Assembly (NCBI GenBank): GCA_030267965.1
Contig: BRYA01001449.1
Location: forward strand, 1-58,473
Direction of reading: 5' to 3'
Length of the DNA stretch: 58,473 bases
Source of the DNA: Triparma columacea
Taxonomy: Eukaryota > Sar > Bolidophyceae > Parmales > Triparmaceae
The notes under the pieces were generated by a model. That model did not search any database. It had not been told where the DNA came from and saw nothing but the letters and a program-made list of their open reading frames with translations. Shown piece by piece: positions 42,926 through 52,231 of this stretch. Each line of letters starts with the position of its first letter. Position 1 is the first letter of the stretch. Made by a program: the position numbers and the translations under genes.

Positions 42926-45900
42926 ATGGCCTCGAAATCTGGCATGTTTGACAGGGCGACATCGAAAACCATGTTTGGAACCCTTGAGGACCAGACTAAC
43001 CACACCCTCCTCTTCGACTCCTCCACCGTCCACCTCCTTCCACCATCTACCATCCCTTCCCGCCCCTCCATCTCCATGTCCTCCTCCCAATTTCTCTCAG
43101 CTCCCTCCTCCCAGTCCTCCTCTGACCCCTCCCCTGGTCTCTCCCCCGACTTCAAGCCTCGTTCCCCCGTCCTCGGTTGCGCAATATGCGGTGAGGACGA
43201 CGAGCACTCCACAATGCTCCTCTGCGACTGTTGCGGTAGCGAGTGGCACATGGGATGTTTATGCCCGAGGGTTGAGAAGGTCCCGGGGGGGACGTGGGAG
43301 TGCTGGAAGTGCTGGAAGGGGAAGGGGGGGGAGGTTAGGAGGCTGGATGTGGGGGAGGTGGTGGGGGAGGAAGCGGAGGGGGGGGGGGAGGCGAGAGAGG
43401 AGGAGGAGGTGAGAGAGACAGATAAAAAGAGAGATAAGAGGGGAGAGGAATGACACGTATGAGGTCGTCGCCTCCCTCATCCTCTGCTCCACCCCTGCTC
43501 CTCTTCCCCGCTTACCCCCCCCCCCCCCTCCGCCCCCTCCCCTCCCCCCGACGCGCCAATTCTCCGCAGGATACAAACGGTGGTGTGCCTGAGCGCTTGC
43601 CTTACTCCGGCGAGCCCTGCACAATCTCCCCTTCCATGTACGGTAAGTTCGTCTGGGTGAACCCCGGCGTCCACGACCTGGACGGCCTCGACGAGCCCGA
43701 GTACCCCTGGAGCTACTACGGCGACAGGGGCAAAGGGGGGACCAGGGGAAGCAGGATAGACTCCCACGGGGAGTTCCCTAAGAAGTCCAGCTACCTGCAC
43801 ATCAACAACGTGCCGATAATCACGGGGGAGGGGGGACACTTCCCATCTTGGGACGTCGCCTTGAGCTGGCCTGCCGAGGTGAGGAGAGGACAAGCCGCCG
43901 CCCCGAAGAGGAGGAAGCGAGGGGCAGCAAGGGCCCGTTACGTGAGCGCCTCCTGACCCCCCCCCCTGCTCCCTCAAACCCCTTCACCTTCCTATCCTCC
44001 CCCTATGCAGATATTGGACCCATCCGACCCCCGTATCCCCTCAAATATTCGCGACGTTGGTCGTCGTAAGTTCCCAATGAAGGACTCGCGCCCCCCCGAC
44101 GCAATCCCCAACGAGAGGTACGCCCTCAGGCTCTGCGGCCCCGTCCTCGAGGGCATCGGGGGTTGGACCGAGTTCGTTATCTTCAGGAGCCCGGATCAGC
44201 TCTGGTCTATGGAGGACGGGGTTAAGGCGGGGTGCGTTAAGGTGGGGATGAAGTCGAGCGGGAAGGTATGGGGGGGATGGGGGTGGGGGAGGAAATGCTT
44301 CGAGGACGCTATGGCGGAGACGGGATGGTGGGGGGAGACGGAGAGGAAGAGAATCATTGAGGAGGTGAGGAGGAAGGAAGCGAAAGCGGGGACCGCCAAG
44401 AGCGAGCGCGCTGAAAACCCAGACGCCGAAAGAAAGCGAGCCATTGAAAGCGAGCCTCTTGAAAGCTCGCAGCTCCTCCACATGGCTAACCCCTTCCATC
44501 GTCGCACACTACTACTTGTCGCTCGCCTTAGCTCGAGGAGAGGAGGCTACTGCGGGTCCCCGAGGAAGACGGCGGGCAAAGGGGGGTCGTCAAGGTTCGG
44601 GCTGCGACAAGGGGGACCGTGGAGGAGGTTTTCGCAAAGATTCCAAAGTTCAGGAAGAGGAAGAACAACTTTGAGTTTGATGAGGGGGGAGGGAGGGGGC
44701 AGCCAAAGAAGAAGAAGATGAAGAGCCTGGTCGGAGGAGGAACATTGAAGGGAGGGTGCCCCGAGTGCGGGGAGGATAACGAATGGGTAGGGAAGGAGAT
44801 AAAGGAGTGTGGAGGCGTCCTGCAGGTAAGGTCGGCGAGCGCGGAGCGAGGGCCCGAGGAGAGAAGCGGGGTCTGGGAAAAGAACTGCATTTAGACCTCG
44901 TAGCCCCCCCCCCCATCTCACCTAGTGTTGCCCCCCCGCTCGTGTCGCAGTGCAAGGGATGCTGGGCGGAACTTAATCTCCCGGATTGGGTTGGAGGGGG
45001 GTGGGGCTTCGGGAACGGCGGGAGGGCGGCGGCGTCGCCGAAGAGGAAGAAGAATGGGGGAGGTGGGGGGGAGGATGGAGAGCTAGCATATGGTGAGGAA
45101 GACGACGCTTTTGATCCGGGGAATGCTTCGAGAGCGAAGAGTGCAGGTACTGGGCAACTTAAGGGGCATGCAGCATGTATAGGAGGTGAGGGGGGCGATC
45201 AGTAAGAGGCGCAATAATGTGGGCGGCTATGCACGTCGGTGGACAGCGGGTGGTGGGGGAGCGCGAGGAGTGCGAGGAGTGCGGGGAGCGCGAGGAGAGC
45301 AAAGAACGGGAGCGAAGCTAGTCGCAAGAAGGGCTGCGTCGAGGTCGTATTTGTGGGCCCATTACGGCATTGCCTTTGGCAAATCATGCCTTCCCGCCTC
45401 ACCCCCCCTCACCCTCTCCCACCCTCCCCTCCCAGATCCATACAATAGGGACGCCTGGATCGAGGAGGAGCGCCGTTGCCTCCCTGTTGGCTGGGGCATC
45501 GCCGTCCGAAAGCGGAACTCCGGGCTAGGCCTCACTTACAAGACTTTCTTGCCCCCCAACGGCGGCAAGCTTCAACCGAGCTTCAAGAAGGCCGTTGAGT
45601 ACGCGAAAAGCCAAGGACACACCCCCCCTCCACGCCCCCACTCTTTTGAGAAGCCTGCAGCAGAGATGAAGGAGCAGCCGCAAGATCAGGTGAGGAGGAG
45701 CGGGGGAGGAGCGGGGGGGAAGGAGCGGGGGGGAAGGAGCGGGGGAGGAATTTGCCCTTCTCATCACCTTCATTTCGCTCACCGCAGAGTGAGGGATGCC
45801 GTACCTGCAACTGGAAGAAAGGGGGGAACGCTTGCTGTGGGTGGAAGGGCACGCCGAGGAGCGAGGGCGGGGGGCTTCCGCTGCCTGATATTAGCAGAGA

Positions 45901-46133
45901 TAGGCTCTACGCGGGAGCGAAATGGAGGGAGGGGGCGGAGAAGCTGATTGTCATTGAGGACAGGACCGTGAGGCCGGGGGCAACCACATCCAAGTTCTTC
46001 CAGTTTTATCACCTGGACGTAGACGCGAGGAGGACGAAGGACGGCGAGATTTACGAGCGCATGAACAGCGAGGAGTTGGGGTTTCCAAAGGAAGCCATCG
46101 TGTGCAGGTGAGGAGGCGGCCTCAGAAGCGGTT

Positions 46134-46203
<70 letters not shown>

Positions 46204-47330
46204 CCCTTTACCTTATTTTGCCGCACTATTTTTACCAACACTGTCCCCAATCCTCAATCCTTATCTATTGTTATAATGGCAGATTCAAGGACGGGAGGTA
46301 CAAGATATTCCACAAGGGGGTCGTTTGGGGGGCATTGAACTTAGCACTTAGGGATATGGAAAGGGGGGCCTTGAATGTGGGGCAAGGGTTGCCGCCTGAA
46401 GTCAAGGTTAGGGCGAAGGAGCCTACAAGGGTCATGGTGACAAGGATGAGGAAGCCCAAGGAGCCCGAGCCCGAGGAGGTGGACGAGGGCGATATATTGG
46501 ACTTGGAGAAGGAAAAGGAGCAGGATATGGAGCAGGAAATGGAGCAGGAAATGGAGCAGGAAAGGTTGAAGGCGGAGAGGAGGATGGAATTGAACAAACT
46601 CAAGCTGATTAAAAATCCCTATAAGATCGGCGATATCGTTTCCCATGTGGGAAACGATAGGAGGATGAAGGGAGGCAAGGGTAAGGTTAAGGAGTTCAAA
46701 AGGGCTTGGACGGCCGTCGATTTTGAGGGGACCGGGGAGGAATGGGTTAAGTGGAGGGATTTGAAGAAATGGGAAGGTGAAGAGGTGCAGGAGGGGAGTG
46801 TGAGGATTGGAAAGGAGAGGAGGGAGAAAAAGGAGGTGGAGGAAGAGGAGGAGGAGGAAGAGGAGGAGGAGGAGGAAAAGGAGGAGGAGAAGGTTGGGGA
46901 GGAGGAAAAGAAGAAGGTAAAGGAGCATATGCCTTGGCATGTAGAGGAGAATACGAATGTAGAGGAGAATATGAATGCAGAGGATAATATGAAGGTACAG
47001 GAGAAGAAGAAGGTAGAGGAGATGAAGAATGTAGAGGAGAAGAAAGAGACGGGTGCTGATGCTTCTTCAATTCCCTCTTCGTCCTCGTCCTCCTCATCTT
47101 CCTCCTCATCTTCCTCCTCATCTTCCTCGTCATCTTCCTCCTCATCTTCCTCCTCATCTTCATCCTCTGGTTCATCATCTTCATCATTATCGCAGCCAAC
47201 AGCTCAAAATATCCCCTTCCAAACCAACAGGATATCCCAACAAGGTTCTTTACCAGAATCTGCTGTAGGGTCAGGGTCGGGTTCAGGAGGATCAAGTTCC
47301 TCGACATCTCCGACATCCTTGTTGAATTAG
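42926..47330 (+). CDS. PHD-finger chromatin-type protein with Cys clusters
   Basis: Eight exons: 42926-43408, 43570-43878, 44011-44364, 44532-44825, 44951-45185, 45436-45689, 45788-46107 and 46283-47330. About 1098 residues; all phases agree. A PHD zinc finger is at about 88-132 (CAICGEDDEHSTMLLCDCCG, then WHMGCL and WECWKC), which in this family reads histone tails. Further Cys pairs are GCPECGEDNEW...CGGVLQCKGCW and GCRTCNWKKGGNACCGW. Aromatic-rich segments between them (VWVNPGVHDLDGLDEPEYPW) match nothing I know. KIGDIVSHVGNDRR near 870 resembles a small beta-barrel (Tudor/KOW-like). The tail has a Glu run, repeated VEEN/VEEK units and a Ser run. A nuclear role is inferred. The fifth intron (45186-45435) could hide another exon. 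Confidence 0.72.
46141..46201 (+). repeat. (TG)n microsatellite
   Basis: Thirty tandem TG units in intron 7 of the PHD-finger gene, just after the donor. Polymorphic length is likely. Confidence 0.97.
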
Positions 47331-47432
47331 TTCAAGAGAAAATTTTATGTGAAATTTGCCTACTTTTTTCTTTGCCGAGGTTAGTATCTAGTATTTTACC
47401 CTTTGTTTACTTTCCCCCATTCCCCCACCCAT

Positions 47433-48837
47433 TTACTTGCTCCCCTCGAGGGTCTTAATGGCCATCTTCAACGCCCCCTCGAAGGTCTTATTTCCCCCAA
47501 TAAATCCTGAATTATGCACGAACGTGCATCCCTCAATCCCCGACTTCCCGCTCAGCTCCTCGTCCCTGACTCCCCTCCACTCCTCCAGCAGCCCAACCCT
47601 GTTTGTGAAGGCAGTGCCCTTGACCGTGACGGCCTGGACACGCCACATACCAGCTTGGTCGGTGTAGAGGACGAACTTAATTACGCCGTCGAGCTTAAGA
47701 TCCTCCTCGATATCGTAGAGGTGCCCCTTCCAGGGCATCCCGCCGCTAGGGAACTTAATGATCTCCCCCCCCTCGTGCACGTCGAACCTCGCCTTGACTG
47801 CCTCCTCCACGAGTACCCTAGCAGGCACCTCGCTCTCGACGATGCCCCTGAGCACAGACTCAAATTCCTCCCCAGCCATCTTACTTGCGACCTCGAACCT
47901 CTCGTCTTCGGTACCGCCACCCTCCTCATTCCACCTCTTGTTGAGCCTGGGGGGGAGCGAGGAGCGAAGCGAGGGCGAGGAGCGAAGCGAGGGCGATGAG
48001 CGAAGCGAGTCGCGGAAGGGGTCGGTGCGGTTTTGGGGTGCGTTAATGGGGAGTGGGGTGGTTAGGTTTGTGCGTCGAGCGAGTGCCCTTGCGAGCGAGT
48101 GTCCTTGCTCGCAGCAGCGCTTTTCCCCATCTTTCACCAGTCTCACCTCCCCACGCGCGCGCTCAAACCACTTCCGTCCCTGTACATCGGACTGGAACCC
48201 TCGGGGACGATCTCGACACCGTTATCGATCCCGTCGACAGCCTCGACGAACGACCCGTACATGCGGGAGTAGACCCAGGGCAGGATGGCGGGCGGCAGGG
48301 TTGGGTGAAGGGTCGTGATGATCTCATGCCCGTAGTGGCGGTAAACGAGACCAGTGGCTGAGAGCTTCGTCGTGTAGCCCACCTCAGATAGAGTCTCGGC
48401 GAAACCGCGCTGGTGGTGGTCGTAGCGGAGTTTAGAGTGATCGTACACACCGCCAACATCAATTACAATGTCGAGAGGCTCGAGGACCTTAAGATCCCTG
48501 GAACGGACGACTGGGGATTTGTGGTAGAGAGGGAGAACGCGGAGGAGATATACTCCAAGGGCTTCATCGGCCTGGAAGGTACCAGAGTGGGTGCCTGGTG
48601 GTGGGTTGGGTGGGGGACGGGGAAGGTGAAGGTGAGAAAGTGTTCTCCTTTTTATTTTAGGGGAAGTGCGGGGGTGTATGGGGGGGAAATAGCGGGGATA
48701 GTGGGGAATAGAGCGGGAGAATGAAAAAAAAAAAGCGTATGAGGCAAGATTTATAGATTGTCGTGTTGTGTGGGGGGGGCTTACTCACCAATTACAAGCT
48801 TGGAGGCCACTCTTGGCTTCTTTGTGAGGGCTGACAT
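47433..48837 (-). CDS. MYG1: MYG1 family metal-dependent nuclease
   Basis: Three exons, 48837-48789, 48594-48147 and 47946-47433, phases 1 and 2, about 336 residues. The start of the fold, IGTHSGTFQADEAL, spans the first intron, with His and Asp of the DHH-like metal site. VYDHSKLRYDHHQRGF gives the DHHQ motif; EAVDGIDNGVEIVPE follows. The C-terminus SGIEGCTFVHNSGFIGGNKT is diagnostic for MYG1 (UPF0160). Yeast and human MYG1 are 3'-5' RNA exonucleases in nucleus and mitochondrion. The exon 1 ATG gives only 16 residues before the domain; upstream hydrophobic sequence in the same frame lacks an ATG, so a longer mitochondrial peptide is uncertain. Intron 2 holds GAGCGAAGCGAGG tandem repeats. Confidence 0.93.
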
Positions 48838-49219
48838 AGAGAGAGAGCGGATAGAGGGGAGTATGGCGACGAGTGATACGATCAAAAGTCGAAGGATATC
48901 GATTTTGAATTTTGCTTGGAGGATTTGGCTTGGGGGGAGATTTGGCAAGAAAACTGGATCATACACTGTATTATACTTAAGCTACGTTTCACAACCAACC
49001 TAACTCTTCACAATACCAACAACGATACTACTACCTACATCATATCCAAACATATTGTAGCTTTAGCTCTAATTAGGTCCCCAAAAACGACATCAGCCCA
49101 AATCCTTAACTTTCAATCTCCTCCTCTCCATCTAAACATTCACACCATACCCTAGCTCAAGCGCTGTCAGTAGTATTAGTTTCATCCTTCCCAAATCCTT
49201 CCCCAAATCCTTCCCAAAA
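48838..49219. other. Divergent intergenic region
   Basis: 382 bp between MYG1 (minus) and the LRR gene (plus). AT-rich, with CCCCAAATCCTT doubled just before the LRR start codon. No named element. Confidence 0.4.
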
Positions 49220-51796
49220 ATGCCCAAATCAGCAGTGTACTCTGGCGTAGAGAGCTTCTTGAATGATCGTGAACTCACAGAGGTGACTTTTGCAAAGGGA
49301 GTGACATCGATTGGGGTGGAGGCCTTCAAAGGATGCTCCTCCCTCGCAGCCATCACAATCCCGGACGGAGTGACGTCGATTGGCGATGACGCCTTCAGGC
49401 AATGCTCCTCCCTCGCAGCCATCACAATCCCAGACGGAGTGACGACTATTGGCCATCACGCCTTCTGGGGATGCTCCTCCCTCGCAGCCATCACAATCCC
49501 GGACGGAGTGACGATGATTGGCAATCACTTCTTCTACGAATGCTCCTCCCTCGCAGCCATCACCATCCCGGACTCTGTGACGTCGATTGGCGTTTCCGCC
49601 TTCTACGGATGCTCCTCCCTCGCAGCCATCACAATCCCGGACTCTGCGACGACGATTGGGGAATACGCCTTCTTTAGATGCTCCTCACTCGCAGCAATCA
49701 CAATCCCGGACGGAGTGACGTCGATTGGCGAATGCGCCTTCAAGGAATGCTCCTCCCTCGCAGCCATCACAATCCCGGACGGAGTGACGACGATTGGCAA
49801 TGGCGCCTTCAGTGGATGCTCCTCCCTCGTAGCCATCACAATCCCGGACGGAGTGACGAAGATTGGCGAACGCGCCTTCTTTGGATGCTCCTCCCTCACC
49901 GCCATCACAATCCCGGAAGGAGTGACATCGATTGGCAAGCGCGCCTTTCTCGGATGCTCCTCCCTCGCAGCCATCACGATCCCGGACGGAGTGACGATCA
50001 TTGGCTTTGGCGCCTTCTACGACTGCTCCTCCCTCACCGCCATCACAATCCCGGACGGAGTGACAACACTTAGCGAATGCGCCTTCAACGGATGCTCCTC
50101 CCTCGCAGCCATCACAATCCCGGACTCAGTGACGTCGATTGGCGATGCGGCCTTCGACGGATGCTCCTCCCTCACGGCCATCACCATCCCGGACGCAGTA
50201 ACGGCGATTGGCGAACGCGCCTTCTACGGATGCTCCTCCCTCATAGCCATCACCATCCCGGACTTAGTGACTACTATTGGCAATCACGCCTTCAGAGGAT
50301 GCTCCTCCCTCACAGCCATCACCATCCCGGACGTAGTGACGATGATTGGCAATTACGCCTTCAGGCAATGCTCCTCCCTCACGGCCATCACCATCCCGGA
50401 GGGAGTGACGACGAATGGCGAGGGCGCCTTCTGGGGATGCTCCTCCCTCACGGCCATCAACATCCCAGACGGAGTGACGTCGATTGGCAAAAACGCCTTC
50501 TATGGATGCTCCTCCCTCGCAGCCATCACAATCCCGGACTCAGTGACGTCGATTGGCGATGCGGCCTTCGACGGATGCTCCTCCCTCACGGCCATCACCA
50601 TCCCCATTGGAGTGACGACAATTGGCGAGGGAGCCTTCCAGAAATGCTCCTCCCTGGCAGCCATCACAGTCCCGAAAGGAGTGAAGACGATTGGCGATGC
50701 CGCCTTCTGGGGATGCTCCTCCCTCGCAGCCATCACCATCCCGGACTCAGTGACGTTGATTGGCTTTGACGCCTTCTGTGGATGCTCCTCCCTCGCAGCC
50801 ATCACCATCCCGGATGGAGTGACGATGATTGGCGAACGCGCCTTCAGGGGATGCTCCTCCCTCATGGCCATCACCATCCCCATTGGAGTGACGACAATTG
50901 GCGAGGGAACCTTCCAGAAATGCTCCTCCATCACGGCCATCACAATCCCGGACGGAGTGACGACGATTGGCAGGTGGGCCTTCTGCGAATGCTCCTCCCT
51001 CACGACCATCACCATCCCAGACTCAGTGACGACGATTGGCGAGGGCGCCTTCTACGATTGTTCCTTCACGGCCATCACCATCCCGGAAGGAGTGACAATG
51101 ATTGGCGAGGGCGCCTTCCAAGACTGCTCCTCCCTCACGGCCATCAACATCCCAGACGGAGTGACGAAGATTGGCGTTGGCGCCTTCTGTGGATGCTCCT
51201 CCCTCACGGCCATCACCATCCCCATTGGAGTGACCACCATAAGCGATGGCGCCTTTCAATACTCCGCCCTCGCAGCCATCACAATCCCAGACGGAGTGAC
51301 GATGATTGGTGATGTCGCCTTCAGGAATTGCATAGCCCTCACGGCCATCACAATCCCAGACGGAGTGACGACAATTGGCGAACGCGCCTTTCAAGGATGC
51401 TCCTCCCTCACGGCCATCACCATCCCGGACTCAGTGACGATGATTGACGATGAAGCCTTCAGAAATTGCTCTGCCCTGACGAAACTCAGTTTATCTCCTG
51501 CTGTTTCTATCGGTTCAGACTGCTTCTGGGGCTGCACCGCCCTAATCGCTGCCGCTGCTGATCAAAATATGTCCACCGTCGAGGACCTCCTCCATTCTAG
51601 GTGGCACCGCATACGTGAACGCGTCACCGCTCTACTGTGCCTCAAGGGAACCTGGGATCACGTGGAGAATCCACCGAGGAGATCAGCTAGGAAGAGGAAG
51701 CGAACTGACGGAGTTAAAGCCCCACCGCTAAGGGAAAGTGAGGCACGTGAGAAGATCCCGAAAGTGTTGTGGAGAGAGATTCTGGAGTTTCTGTAG
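49220..51796 (+). CDS. BspA-type leucine-rich repeat protein, about 33 repeats
   Basis: Single exon, 858 residues. From about residue 18 to 780 there are about 33 tandem 23-residue units of the form LxAITIPDGVTxIGxxAFxxCSS, the LRR_5/BspA pattern (69 bp per unit at DNA level). Units 26 and 29 are one residue short. There is no signal peptide or membrane segment; the tail is basic with RRSARKRKR (a nuclear-localisation-like stretch, about 825) and ends EKIPKVLWREILEFL. BspA-type LRR proteins are binding scaffolds, often large families in stramenopiles and some protists. Function is unknown. Near-identical units (13 and 19, 20 and 24) show recent internal duplication. Confidence 0.92.
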   Translation: MPKSAVYSGVESFLNDRELTEVTFAKGVTSIGVEAFKGCSSLAAITIPDGVTSIGDDAFRQCSSLAAITIPDGVTTIGHHAFWGCSSLAAITIPDGVTMIGNHFFYECSSLAAITIPDSVTSIGVSAFYGCSSLAAITIPDSATTIGEYAFFRCSSLAAITIPDGVTSIGECAFKECSSLAAITIPDGVTTIGNGAFSGCSSLVAITIPDGVTKIGERAFFGCSSLTAITIPEGVTSIGKRAFLGCSSLAAITIPDGVTIIGFGAFYDCSSLTAITIPDGVTTLSECAFNGCSSLAAITIPDSVTSIGDAAFDGCSSLTAITIPDAVTAIGERAFYGCSSLIAITIPDLVTTIGNHAFRGCSSLTAITIPDVVTMIGNYAFRQCSSLTAITIPEGVTTNGEGAFWGCSSLTAINIPDGVTSIGKNAFYGCSSLAAITIPDSVTSIGDAAFDGCSSLTAITIPIGVTTIGEGAFQKCSSLAAITVPKGVKTIGDAAFWGCSSLAAITIPDSVTLIGFDAFCGCSSLAAITIPDGVTMIGERAFRGCSSLMAITIPIGVTTIGEGTFQKCSSITAITIPDGVTTIGRWAFCECSSLTTITIPDSVTTIGEGAFYDCSFTAITIPEGVTMIGEGAFQDCSSLTAINIPDGVTKIGVGAFCGCSSLTAITIPIGVTTISDGAFQYSALAAITIPDGVTMIGDVAFRNCIALTAITIPDGVTTIGERAFQGCSSLTAITIPDSVTMIDDEAFRNCSALTKLSLSPAVSIGSDCFWGCTALIAAAADQNMSTVEDLLHSRWHRIRERVTALLCLKGTWDHVENPPRRSARKRKRTDGVKAPPLRESEAREKIPKVLWREILEFL

Positions 51797-51968
51797 CTGT
51801 CTTTGTTTTAAAAATCAATCGTTCAATTGTTTTATGTCGAATTGACACGCCGGGCAACAAAATTAGCATTAATGCCTCTCTTTGCCTTGATTGCCTCCTT
51901 CCGCAAGTCTCGCTCACTCTCAAACTTTGCCAGAATGCTCCTCTCGCACGGGTGTTGTCCCCGCGAGC

Positions 51969-51975
51969 AAAAAAA
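51969..51975 (-). terminator. Pol III-type T run after the tRNA-like gene
   Basis: On the minus strand seven T follow two bases after the tRNA 3' end, the normal RNA polymerase III stop. Confidence 0.6.
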
Positions 51976-51976
51976 T

Positions 51977-52059
51977 TACGAGCCGAGGGATTCGAACCCT
52001 CGCATTACGAAAATACTCGAACTTGAGTCGAGCTCCTTGGACCGCTCGGACAGACTAAG
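51977..52059 (-). tRNA. tRNA-Leu(CAA)-like gene with broken acceptor stem
   Basis: On the minus strand a class II tRNA can be folded. The A-box region TGTCCGAGCGGTCCAAGG has D-stem TCC/GGA. The anticodon stem CTCGA/TCGAG encloses the loop CTCAAGT (anticodon CAA, reading UUG Leu). A short variable arm ATT/AAT follows, then T-arm GAGGG-TTCGAAT-CCCTC. The acceptor stem is faulty: CTTAGTC against GGCTCGT pairs at the inner four positions only (one a G-U wobble). Of the outer three, one is a wobble and two are mismatches. It lacks an intron. A pol III T-run follows. It is either a mutated pseudogene or a functional variant relying on editing; the remaining 51797-51968 holds no other feature. Confidence 0.55.
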
Positions 52060-52231
52060 AGGAGAAGGAGAAAGAAGGTAAGAATGTGATCACGTCATGG
52101 GAGAAGGAAATGTGGAAAATTCACTCACCCCGCATATTTAGAATATAATCGCAAAAACTCGATTTTTTGCAATTATTTACACTTATTTCTACGCTTTCTG
52201 AACACAACATAATCCAGAACTCGTATCAAAA

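Noticed and set aside
49402..51312. Alternative-frame open frames (LLPRSHHNPG-type)
   Set aside because: Out-of-frame readings of the LRR array; they are open only because the repeat unit is a multiple of three.
49280..51480. CRISPR-like or satellite array
   Set aside because: The 69-bp periodicity is explained by codons for 23-residue leucine-rich repeats in one intact frame.
51977..52059. Permuted tRNA gene
   Set aside because: The arms are in normal order. Only the acceptor pairs fail, and no swapped 5' half is found nearby.
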